Shown here: positions 28,290-34,880 of the stretch, in pieces
Layout: every line of letters starts with the position of its first letter
How positions within the stretch are numbered: the first letter of the stretch is position 1
NCBI GenBank assembly: GCA_943788775.1
Contig: CALSRO010000005.1
Location: 620,001 to 684,000, forward strand
Source: an uncultured Flavobacteriales bacterium
GTDB lineage: Bacteria; Bacteroidota; Bacteroidia; Flavobacteriales_G; Salibacteraceae
DNA: 64,000 bases
Direction: 5' to 3'
Made by a program: the position numbers and the translations under genes
Notes under the pieces: generated by a model
Database searches by the model: none
What the model saw: only the letters and a program-made list of their open reading frames with translations
What the model was told of the DNA's origin: nothing

Positions 28290-29336
28290 ATGCCATTGAA
28301 ATACTTGATTCACCTATTGATTCAAGGTTCGACAGCAGATAAAGAGGCTAATTACCTTAGTTTTAATGAAACGAATCATTATAAGATGAGCGATATAATT
28401 AAAGATTTGCTTTTGGTTGGTTTACCATTAGATCACACGAGGTATATCTGCAAAGACACAGATTCAGATCAATATTTCCTTTTTGTATTTACGGAGGTAA
28501 AAGGTTTACTAATAAGTTCGATAAATGCAAAATCAATAACGGCATTTCAGGATCTCCTAAAGATCGAGATTTCAGGTTTATCGAATAAGGAATCTCAACC
28601 TATACTCCTAAAGTTTTTTCAGCTTGTTGCTGATAGTAGATCAGATTTCAAAGTGTTAGAAGACTACCAAGAAGTTTATTGGAAGTTCTGCATTATTCAA
28701 GGAAATCATTCTATTCTAACTGACAAAATGCAAGGCATTCCGACTAGGCCATTGCGGTCAGCTGAATTATTGAAAAGGTGGTTTGACTTTACGTTATCTA
28801 TCAAATTGAGTACTGAATTTGATGCAATGATGGATCAGCGTGAAGAAACTAAACTTCGTTTTACTTCGGATTTTATAGAAACTGAAATTGCCTTTGCGGC
28901 AAGGATGTTAGACTCGGTAACAAATGACAAATTAAAAAAGAGCCATTTTCCTGAAACCGAAATGCAGATTATAAGGAGAAAAGAAACTAAGATCGCTCTG
29001 ACCGCTTATCGAGATTGGCTGGAAAATAGGCTGGGTAATGGTAAAAACTCAGATTCGAATCTCAATGCAAGAATATTTACCGAATCAAAAGGCTTCTTAA
29101 TCCTCAAAGAATGGTTCAAAGACTATGATAAAAAGAAGGAATTGACAGAGGCGAGTTTTATTCTTCGAAAATTAATCCTTGACGGTCTTATTTATGAAGA
29201 TGTTAAACAACAAACTTTAATTGATTTGGTAGGCGAAAGTTTTGATGTGTCTATTGATAGAGTTAAAACCCTTGATGATGTTGAAAATCATTCTCGAAAT
29301 AGTCGTTTTAGATTAATTAAAAAGCAATTTAATTGA
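28290..29336 (+). CDS. Hypothetical protein of the element (348 aa)
   Basis: Intact and mostly helical. No signal peptide or membrane helix. The C-terminal ~65 residues (ASFILRKLILDGLIYEDVKQQTLI... ending RLIKKQFN) look like the terminal domain of proteins found between integrase and excisionase genes in other Bacteroidota elements, from general familiarity, not a search. It follows the recombinase by 38 bp on the same strand. Role unknown. Confidence 0.65.
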   Translation: MPLKYLIHLLIQGSTADKEANYLSFNETNHYKMSDIIKDLLLVGLPLDHTRYICKDTDSDQYFLFVFTEVKGLLISSINAKSITAFQDLLKIEISGLSNKESQPILLKFFQLVADSRSDFKVLEDYQEVYWKFCIIQGNHSILTDKMQGIPTRPLRSAELLKRWFDFTLSIKLSTEFDAMMDQREETKLRFTSDFIETEIAFAARMLDSVTNDKLKKSHFPETEMQIIRRKETKIALTAYRDWLENRLGNGKNSDSNLNARIFTESKGFLILKEWFKDYDKKKELTEASFILRKLILDGLIYEDVKQQTLIDLVGESFDVSIDRVKTLDDVENHSRNSRFRLIKKQFN

Positions 29337-29425
29337 GATTCCATAGCGTGTTTTAAATAGCACGATTCCGTGTCGAAAATTACATATCGCGACAAAGTAC
29401 TTCGTGTAAATTTTAAAAAAAGAAT

Positions 29426-29704
29426 ATGCATCAAGTACAGTTTATAGGTCTTAGCCTAGATGAATTGCACCGAACAATTTCGGACAACCTAAAGAAGGAG
29501 TTGAGTCAAATCACGGCCAACTTTCAACCCAAAGAACCAACCGAGTATTTAACCCGTCAAGAAGTTTCAGATCTTCTAAAGGTTGATTTGTCGACCGTCC
29601 ATAATTGGACGAAAAGAGGTAAACTAAAAAGTTTCGGTTTAGGCAGTCGCGTCTACTACAAACGAAAAGATGTAGAGCAGGCATTGCAGCCTCTAAATGT
29701 TTGA
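29426..29704 (+). CDS. Helix-turn-helix excisionase-like protein
   Basis: 92 residues. Residues ~40-88 form a MerR/HTH_17-type winged helix: YLTRQEVSDLLKVDLSTVHNWTKRGKL followed by GSRVYYKRKDVEQAL. This family includes recombination directionality factors of Bacteroidota elements. The N-terminal ~35 residues (LSLDELHRTISDNLKKEL) form a short coil usual for these proteins. Preceded by a short TGTCG/CGACA inverted repeat (around 29372-29395) that could be an operator. Confidence 0.82.
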   Translation: MHQVQFIGLSLDELHRTISDNLKKELSQITANFQPKEPTEYLTRQEVSDLLKVDLSTVHNWTKRGKLKSFGLGSRVYYKRKDVEQALQPLNV

Positions 29705-29824
29705 AAACAGAGCAAATTCTAAATTGAAAATCTAACAGATGTCCTCAATTACGTTTATTGAGTAGGAAAATGTGATTGATGGGAAATCCATTGTTATCGC
29801 AAAAGCAAATTAGTTTCAAATAGA

Positions 29825-30076
29825 ATGGCAAATACCACAGGACGAAAGTTTGGCGGACGGGAGAAAGGCACACCCAATAAATTGACCAAAGAACTCAGGG
29901 GGATTCTTAAAAACCTTCTTCACGATGAGTTAGAGAATTTACCACATCAACTTGAGAAATTACAACCAAAGGAGCGCGTTGAATTAATCATCAAACTTCT
30001 GCCCTATGGAATGCCCCGAGTTGAGCAGACCTCCTACAGAGTTGGTGAATTGAATCCTGATAATATGTGGGATTAA
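29825..30076 (+). CDS. DUF5681-like small mobile-element protein
   Basis: 83 residues. The start RKFGGREKGTPNKLTKELR is the Gly/Arg-rich GRPKGTPNK-type motif seen in DUF5681-like proteins of mobile elements. The rest is a helical segment (LLHDELENLPHQLEKLQPKERVELIIKLLPY). Likely a small DNA-binding protein. Lies 120 bp after the excisionase-like gene, same strand. Confidence 0.65.
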   Translation: MANTTGRKFGGREKGTPNKLTKELRGILKNLLHDELENLPHQLEKLQPKERVELIIKLLPYGMPRVEQTSYRVGELNPDNMWD

Positions 30077-30211
30077 GAATAGCGATAAGAGGCGTATTCG
30101 TGGTTTGTATGCGCCTTTTCGGATGATTTAAAGAACGTATTAAAACCAAAAATTAGCAAGGCTTACTCCGAACCCCATTTACCATCGGTCTGTCCTTTAA
30201 ACAACTAAAAT

Positions 30212-30604
30212 ATGAGCACTATTTCAACGCACTACGGACAATGGATAAGTCAATTTAATTGGTCACACATTGCAACGATAAGACTTCACTATAAGTTGAC
30301 TGAAGTATCAGCACAAAGGCTTGGTCAGAGAATCATCAGCAGCCCAAAAGAGATAAGCAGACTGTTTTATTCGGTTGAGAAGGACAGCTATGATAATATG
30401 AACCATATGCACCTGCTTCTTGAGTCCACTAATCATACTTTATCAAGGAAAGATGTTGCTCAAGCCGCTGGGCTAAGCAGAAACCCAAAAGCCATCAGCT
30501 TCATTCAGGAAGTAGATTCCAAAAAGGCTGTATCAATGTATACTACTAAATACATTGGCAACCCGAATGTCTACTACGGCATTGAAGACAAGGCATACTA
30601 TTAA
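30212..30604 (+). CDS. Small HUH-endonuclease-like protein
   Basis: 130 residues. NHMHLLLES near residue 70 reads as the HUH metal-binding motif (H-x-H flanked by hydrophobics). SMYTTKYIGN near 108 resembles motif 3 of rolling-circle initiators (Y-x-x-K-Y). The N-terminal HIATIRLHYKLTE could be motif 1. The protein is much shorter than known Rep or relaxase proteins. Its stop coincides with a junction to a recombinase C-terminal fragment, so it may itself be truncated. Replication or mobilisation function is inference from motifs. Confidence 0.5.
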   Translation: MSTISTHYGQWISQFNWSHIATIRLHYKLTEVSAQRLGQRIISSPKEISRLFYSVEKDSYDNMNHMHLLLESTNHTLSRKDVAQAAGLSRNPKAISFIQEVDSKKAVSMYTTKYIGNPNVYYGIEDKAYY

Positions 30605-30815
30605 GCAAGAAGGAAAGCGTAGAGGTCAAAGAATCACAATAGGAGCGCATAGCCTGCGTAAGACCTACGGAATGATGCTTTATAAGGAGAAAGGTATCAA
30701 TACTGCGAGAATTGGCTTACATCACGATTCGCTAATTACTAAATCGAAGTATTTAGGTGTTGGTACTGAGGAACAAATTGAGATGGAAGCGGATGTATTT
30801 GGAGGTTTGGTTTAG
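30605..30815 (+). pseudogene. C-terminal fragment of a second tyrosine recombinase
   Basis: In the frame ending at 30815 the sequence reads GAHSLRKTYGMMLY (H-x-x-R box), then IGLHHDSLITKSKYLGV (second His box and nucleophile Tyr) and EQIEMEADVF. The N-terminal and first catalytic-Arg regions are absent. An open frame from 30555 overlaps the HUH-like gene out of frame and its start is not credible. It probably marks a second, deleted integration event. Confidence 0.65.
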
Positions 30816-30830
30816 GCAGAATGGAAGATT

Positions 30831-31139
30831 TTACTTTCCTAATTTCTCTAAAAGTTGCTGTTTCTCTATTTCTTTTTTCAAAAGTTCATTCTGATATTCT
30901 AAGACTTTCAGTTCTTTAGGTTGGATTTCCCAAAATCTTGTACTAATCAAATAATGAAACCCTGCATACAGAAGTAATGGGCATATTAACAAAAGGAACA
31001 TCTCCACTTCACCCACAGAATAACTCCTTTCGAATGCGTAGTAATTAAAGAAAAACACATAAAAACCAACACCTACGATACCTAATAGGAATGTTATATA
31101 TCCACAAATCTGAGTTATTTTACTTTTCATATTCTTCAT
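30831..31139 (-). CDS. Small membrane protein with C-terminal coiled coil
   Basis: 102 residues. Two membrane helices (~12-32 and 45-65) are followed by a charged helix (ELKVLEYQNELLKKEIEKQQLLEKL) that should form a coiled coil. No family recognised. Converges on the recombinase fragment. Element cargo of unknown role. Confidence 0.55.
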   Translation of the reverse strand: MKNMKSKITQICGYITFLLGIVGVGFYVFFFNYYAFERSYSVGEVEMFLLLICPLLLYAGFHYLISTRFWEIQPKELKVLEYQNELLKKEIEKQQLLEKLGK

Positions 31140-31174
31140 AATTCTAAAACGCTTTTGCTGCGATTGCTGATGGG

Positions 31175-31405
31175 TCAGTCCTTATCCTTATTAAACCATA
31201 TAGTTTTTACTGCCCAATAGATTACACATACTACGATGTATGCGATAAACATTAAAAGTAGTAATATCCCTGCCTGCTCATCCCAACGCCAACCTCGAAA
31301 AATCCAATCATCATCCCTTTTTATATCCAATATGAAATTTATCGGAATCCACACAGCTACAAGCCCAAAGAACCATAAAATGTGTTTGGCGATAGTCTTC
31401 TTCAT
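31175..31405 (-). CDS. Small two-helix membrane protein
   Basis: 76 residues. Hydrophobic helices at ~8-26 and ~46-67, with a charged Trp-rich loop between (KRDDDWIFRGWRWDEQAG). No family recognised. Same strand as its neighbours in a group of small membrane genes within the element. Confidence 0.5.
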   Translation of the reverse strand: MKKTIAKHILWFFGLVAVWIPINFILDIKRDDDWIFRGWRWDEQAGILLLLMFIAYIVVCVIYWAVKTIWFNKDKD

Positions 31406-31502
31406 AGCTTAATCATCATTCAGATCATTCATCCATCCAATGTAATCGGTTCTATAATTAGGTGAATCGTGTTTGGCTTTGGTCTGCTTCATAGCTTAAT
31501 TT

Positions 31503-31723
31503 TTATCGAACCAAAAAGATTGATATTACGATTGCACCCACCGATAGCACTGTCATCCATATCAGGTAATTTTTTAAGAATGTTGTATTCTCTGCAGTCA
31601 CCTTTGCGAATAGAGCTGATTTCTCAAGTATTCTCTGTCTGTATAATCTGTGATTTTCTTGGGCATTGTATCTGATTTATCTTTTAGTTTTTTCTGCTCC
31701 CTTATTAATCGTGCTGCCAACAA
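31503..31723 (-). pseudogene. Decayed small membrane-protein gene
   Basis: Read in two frames it gives a basic coiled start (ARLIREQKKLKDKSD) joined to ILEKSALFAKVTAEN and then a C-terminal helix NYLIWMTVLSVGAIVISIF ending LVR-stop at 31503. One base is out of frame near 31630. A TTG at 31723 could start it and would overlap the Cys-rich peptide gene. Weak evidence; it could also be non-coding. Confidence 0.35.
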
Positions 31724-31917
31724 TACAAGTCTCCCTTATTTGAAACACAGTGCTTGCATTGATTCCCTGTGCTTTTAGCTATAGCCTGACATTGGCTGTA
31801 TTTGCATTCTAAGGACTCACTGAGGGTGGTAGCGTAATCGTTTGGTATGCTCGAGTGAGTAAACCCAAGTAAGAGCAATGGAAGGACAAGTAGGATAAGT
31901 GTTTTGATGTGTTTCAT
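31705..31917 (-). CDS. Small secreted Cys-rich protein (YCWQH motif)
   Basis: 70 residues from the ATG at 31917. The upstream frame to 31968 is rejected because it overlaps the end of the TPR tail. Signal peptide ~1-19 (MKHIKTLILLVLPLLLLGF). The mature part has CKYSQCQAIAKSTGNQCKHC and ends GDLYCWQHD. The spacing C-x-x-x-TGNQC...YCxxH is like the small zinc-type motif of DUF5763-like proteins (ending YCWQH). Probably binds a metal in the periplasm; function unknown. Confidence 0.6.
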   Translation of the reverse strand: MKHIKTLILLVLPLLLLGFTHSSIPNDYATTLSESLECKYSQCQAIAKSTGNQCKHCVSNKGDLYCWQHD

Positions 31918-31927
31918 ATCATCTCTG

Positions 31928-32609
31928 TTATTGACAATATTCTTTAATCGTGTCGTAAGCATCTTCATAACCCTAACTCACCAGCTTTGCTCCAATCTAA
32001 GCAACCACCGTCTTTATCTCCTAAATCATACTTAGCATTCCTCTATTGTTGTATGCAGCAGCATCATCAGGGTCAAGTTCAATCGCCTTGTTATAGTCCT
32101 GTATTGCACCTCTGTTGTCTCCTAACTCTACGCTTAGCGATTCCTCTATTGTTGTATGCATCAGCATAATCAGGGTTAAGTTCAATCGCCTTGTTATAGT
32201 CCTGTATTGCACCTCTATTGTCTCCTAACATCATTTTAGCGATTCCTCTATTGTTGTATGCATAACCATAATCAGGGTTAAGTTCAATCGCCTTGTTATA
32301 GTCTTGTATAGCGCCTCTCTTGTCTCCTAAATCACTCTTAGCGCCTCCTCTATTGTAGTATGCCTTAGCATAATCAGGGTTAAGTTCAATCGCCTTGTTA
32401 TAGTCCTGTATTGCACCTCTATTGTCTCCTAAATAATACTTAGCGTCTCCTCTATTGTTGTATGCATCAGCATCATCAGGGTCAAGTTCAATCGCCTTGT
32501 TATAGTCTTTATGCCCCTGTCTCCTAAATACCTTGCAATTCCTCTATTGTAGTGCTCAGCAAATCAGGCAAGTTAATGCTGTTAGTCTTTATGCCCCATG
32601 TCTCCTAAC
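31928..32609 (-). pseudogene. Frameshifted TPR tail of the M48 peptidase gene
   Basis: Tandem 102-bp units, each encoding a 34-residue TPR (AYNNRGIAKxxLGDNRGAIQDYNKAIELNPDYA). The phase mark AATCGCC occurs at 32081, 32184, 32286, 32388 and 32490, so one unit is 103 bp and shifts frame. The end reads GCLDWSKAGELG then, after one extra T, YEDAYDTIKEYCQ-stop at 31928, a common end of Bacteroidota TPR proteins. Further damage lies at 32505-32612. It was probably once continuous with the M48 gene: the peptidase stop at 32610 is created by one missing base before GLAKLGD. Confidence 0.75.
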
Positions 32610-33287
32610 TTAGCGAGGCCTGTAGAAATACTCTTCTGCTCTCTGCTTAGAAGACGAAACCTTTGTCTTCAGCACCTCATTGCCTTTTGCTTTATTGTAC
32701 CCAGTCTCAACAGCCTTGAGCCTCTTGGATAAACTTGGATGGGTGGAGTATGTATCATCGCCATTATCTGCGATACCTCTTAGAGTATTTTGCATCGAAG
32801 ACAAGCTATGTCCAAGTTTACCCATTATGAATCCAGCAAATTCATCCGCCTCTAACTCTTCAATCCTCTCCTCTGAAAGTGTGTTTGATGTCGGAGCATA
32901 GTCCGACAAGAGCATCACAATATCTTGTGAATGACCGTTGATGTGATGCCCTACCTCGTGGGCGAGAATGAACAAGTTGGATGAATAACGACCCGATGAT
33001 ATCGAGTTCATAAAGTCGGGGTCGAAAAAGATATAACGTATGCCCTGCATTGTCACCGCTGAGGCATTATTAATGTTGTCACAAGGCTGCACCACAAACC
33101 GATTTTTAGCCCCAATTACCGACAGTATATCCTCAATAGCCGAATTAGCCTCTCTGTAATTAGAGAATTGACTTCCTTGAAGTGCTTTGCAAAGCTGAAT
33201 AGCTTCTCCCTTGTTTCCATAATCCGCCTGAGCAGCCAGATTCAATGAAGCCAATACGAAAAGCGCTGATAGGATGGTGATTCGCAT
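32610..33287 (-). CDS. M48-family metallopeptidase, signal peptide (TPR tail lost to frameshift)
   Basis: 225 residues as read. Signal peptide 1-19 (MRITILSALFVLASLNLAAQ). HEVGHHINGH near residue 110 is the HExxH zinc motif. ELEADEFAGFIMGKLG near 145 supplies the third ligand. THPSLSKRLKAVE near 185 is the usual C-terminal block of the domain. The peptidase should be active in the envelope. The TPR region that follows on the DNA is out of frame, so this copy would lack its protein-interaction part. It is the last gene of the element before the right repeat. Confidence 0.82.
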   Translation of the reverse strand: MRITILSALFVLASLNLAAQADYGNKGEAIQLCKALQGSQFSNYREANSAIEDILSVIGAKNRFVVQPCDNINNASAVTMQGIRYIFFDPDFMNSISSGRYSSNLFILAHEVGHHINGHSQDIVMLLSDYAPTSNTLSEERIEELEADEFAGFIMGKLGHSLSSMQNTLRGIADNGDDTYSTHPSLSKRLKAVETGYNKAKGNEVLKTKVSSSKQRAEEYFYRPR

Positions 33288-33373
33288 AACTGTGTTTCAC
33301 TCAAAAATAAAGTTTTGATTCTTCTTTATCTGGTCAACAAAACAGAAAACGGTCATCAATAACACCCTGAGGT

Positions 33374-33428
33374 ATGCGGTCGCATAGCGGTGGCATTGCC
33401 AAATGGATGCGGTCGCATTATTAAAACT
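33374..33428. repeat. Two copies of a near-palindromic 12-mer ATGCGGTCGCAT
   Basis: Copies at 33374-33385 and 33417-33428. Each is an ATGCG/CGCAT inverted repeat with a 2-bp centre. They lie between the M48 gene start and the right end of the element. Candidate binding sites for a dimeric regulator or recombination accessory factor; no direct support. Confidence 0.45.
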
Positions 33429-33512
33429 AAGTGGTTTAGTGAGGCATAGTATAATAGCCGCTAACAACTTCTAGATTGAATGTATGATTTTCAAACTCTT
33501 AAACCGCACTTA

Positions 33513-33530
33513 CTGACTAATAGCTGACTA
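33513..33530 (+). repeat. Paired CTGACTA repeats, right end of element
   Basis: CTGACTA at 33513 and 33524, same 11-bp period and orientation as the left-end pair. Candidate arm-type sites. Confidence 0.5.
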
Positions 33531-33540
33531 AAATGAAAAT

Positions 33541-33580
33541 AAAAAACCCTAACTTATTGCAATGCAAATAGTTAAGGTTT
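33541..33580 (-). terminator. Element-supplied tmRNA terminator
   Basis: On the minus strand an AACCtTAACTATT / AATAaGTTAgGGTT hairpin is followed by TTTTTTATTTT, a few bases after the tmRNA 3' end. It lies inside the right end of the element and replaces the stranded terminator at 26675. Confidence 0.7.
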
Positions 33581-33585
33581 CGTAT

Positions 33586-33607
33586 TGTGGAGCTGGTGGG
33601 ATTCGAA
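33586..33607 (-). repeat. attachment site, right copy (in ssrA 3' end)
   Basis: The 22-bp partner of 26715-26736, here within the functional tmRNA gene, so integration preserved an intact ssrA. Confidence 0.88.
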
Positions 33608-33981
33608 CCCACGTCCAAACAAGGAATCGATAGGCTTTCTACGAGCTTATCACTTTGATTGGTTTTCGATCTTGAACAGGCCAAAGGCAGCCAATCCAAA
33701 ACTTAGCTTCTTTATTTTCGGATAATCACCGAAGCGCAGATTATCCTATTCTGTCATTAACCACGCCTCCATTGACACAGGGGTCAGACAAACCCATGCC
33801 GGAAACGTCTTGTCCGCGCACCTAGTACGGGATTAAGCTTAATCTCCTATCGGATGATTAGGCTGCAAGAGCGTAAGATGTTTCGCCAGTTATAATATTG
33901 AACAACGGATTTGCGAGGAGCTATTCAACCCTCGGCTTGCTTACATATCCATTCATCTTGCTGTCAAAACCAGTCAGCCCC
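33588..33981 (-). ncRNA. ssrA: tmRNA
   Basis: About 394 nt on the minus strand. The 5' end reads GGGGCTGACTGGTTTTGACAG (first 7 nt shown pair with CAGCTCC at the 3' end, one G-U pair). The T-arm is GTGGGTTCGAATCCCAC. The tag frame reads GGC GAA ACA TCT TAC GCT CTT GCA GCC TAA near 33855-33885, giving tag (A)GETSYALAA, of the GET/GEN-YALAA type known in Bacteroidota. tmRNA with SmpB rescues stalled ribosomes and tags the product for proteolysis. CCA is not fully encoded (ACA follows). The 3' end hosts the integrated element. Confidence 0.93.
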
Positions 33982-34062
33982 AAAGAACAAGCTACGAAGG
34001 TACAATTAGCTAAGTCCAAAGAGCCTTGGTTAAAGGAAATTTGTGAATTTCGTAATCACAAC

Positions 34063-34878
34063 ATGAATCACCCTTACTTTGCAGTCATGGTTAGGATCGC
34101 AATATTCTTTTGTTTATTCGTTTTGCTTGTGCTTAATTCTAGTGCTCAGAGTTACTATTGGCAATCAGCTGGAAAAACGAAAAAGATTCAAAATCTCAGT
34201 GTTGATGGTGGCGGGGGACTTCGAATGTATTTCGGAGATATTCAACAAAAAGGCTCTGTTTTTAATAAACCAAAACTTGCCTATGGCATCGGTGTTCGAT
34301 ATCAGATGAGAACTATATTGGGTTTTGCATTAAATCTAGAAGGAAGATCTTATGAGGGAAACGCAGAACATGGTGGTTTTGCGGATGCAGTCGATAAAAT
34401 GACTGGTAAACTTTGGGGTGGGCATTTGATGGTTCAATATAGTTGGCTCAAATGGGAAGACTTTACCCGAAAGCAATTTACAGATCGCGACCCAGTCACA
34501 AAAATCAACATGTACATGGGCCTTGGTTTTGGGGGGGCATTGTTCAATTCATCTTATTCATCAAGGAAGTATAGTACGCAGACCTTCACTGACTCATTAG
34601 GACGAGATTCTAGTGTGTTTGTTCCTGTAGATGCTTCAGGATCAGCCGGTGGTTTCGCCATGTATGTTCCCGTTAGTCTTGGTGTTCGATACAGATTTAG
34701 TCCGAGTTTAAGCCTTGGGATGGAGCTGGTTAGGCAGTTTTACATTACTAAAAATGTGGATGCCTTAGCAACTAAAAAGTTTGATGGAATGGGAACTGCA
34801 ATGCTTCGGTTGAACTATACCTTTGGTCAAAAGAAACCTAAGGGGAACGCCAAATCGGTGGGTAAAAAAAGGAAGTAG
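34063..34878 (+). CDS. Outer-membrane beta-barrel protein
   Basis: 271 residues from the ATG at 34063 (34087 is an alternative). The longer frame starting at 33898 lies inside tmRNA and is rejected. Signal peptide ends near LNSSAQS. The body alternates strands and turns (GGGLRMYFGDIQ, AYGIGVRYQMRT, MYMGLGFGGALF, GVRYRFSPSLSLGMELVRQF) and resembles porin-like proteins of Bacteroidota. The basic end KKPKGNAKSVGKKRK is unusual for a barrel and may be a periplasmic tail. It is divergent from ssrA with an 81-bp gap. Function unknown. Confidence 0.72.
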   Translation: MNHPYFAVMVRIAIFFCLFVLLVLNSSAQSYYWQSAGKTKKIQNLSVDGGGGLRMYFGDIQQKGSVFNKPKLAYGIGVRYQMRTILGFALNLEGRSYEGNAEHGGFADAVDKMTGKLWGGHLMVQYSWLKWEDFTRKQFTDRDPVTKINMYMGLGFGGALFNSSYSSRKYSTQTFTDSLGRDSSVFVPVDASGSAGGFAMYVPVSLGVRYRFSPSLSLGMELVRQFYITKNVDALATKKFDGMGTAMLRLNYTFGQKKPKGNAKSVGKKRK

Positions 34879-34880
34879 AA

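Larger units (their letters stand above)
26715..33607. mobile_element. Integrative element inserted in ssrA (tmRNA), partly degraded
   Basis: About 6.9 kb between two 22-bp direct repeats of the tmRNA 3' end. It carries a tyrosine recombinase next to the left repeat (frameshifted), an unknown 348-aa protein, an excisionase-like HTH protein, a DUF5681-like protein, a small HUH-like protein abutting a recombinase C-terminal fragment, small membrane proteins, a Cys-rich peptide and an M48 peptidase with broken TPR tail. Paired CTGACTA repeats occur near both ends and may be recombinase arm sites. No relaxase, conjugation or phage structural genes, so it is a small island or a remnant, not self-transmissible as seen. 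Confidence 0.85.

Noticed and set aside
32081..32500. Regular ~102-bp repeats that could suggest a CRISPR or satellite
   Set aside because: Each unit encodes a 34-residue TPR with no unique spacers between short repeats.
33517..33699. 60-residue minus-strand frame
   Set aside because: Lies across the tmRNA 3' half and its terminator; RNA gene explains it.
33898..34062. N-terminal extension of the barrel protein
   Set aside because: Overlaps the tmRNA gene and lacks a signal peptide; the ATG at 34063 gives one.
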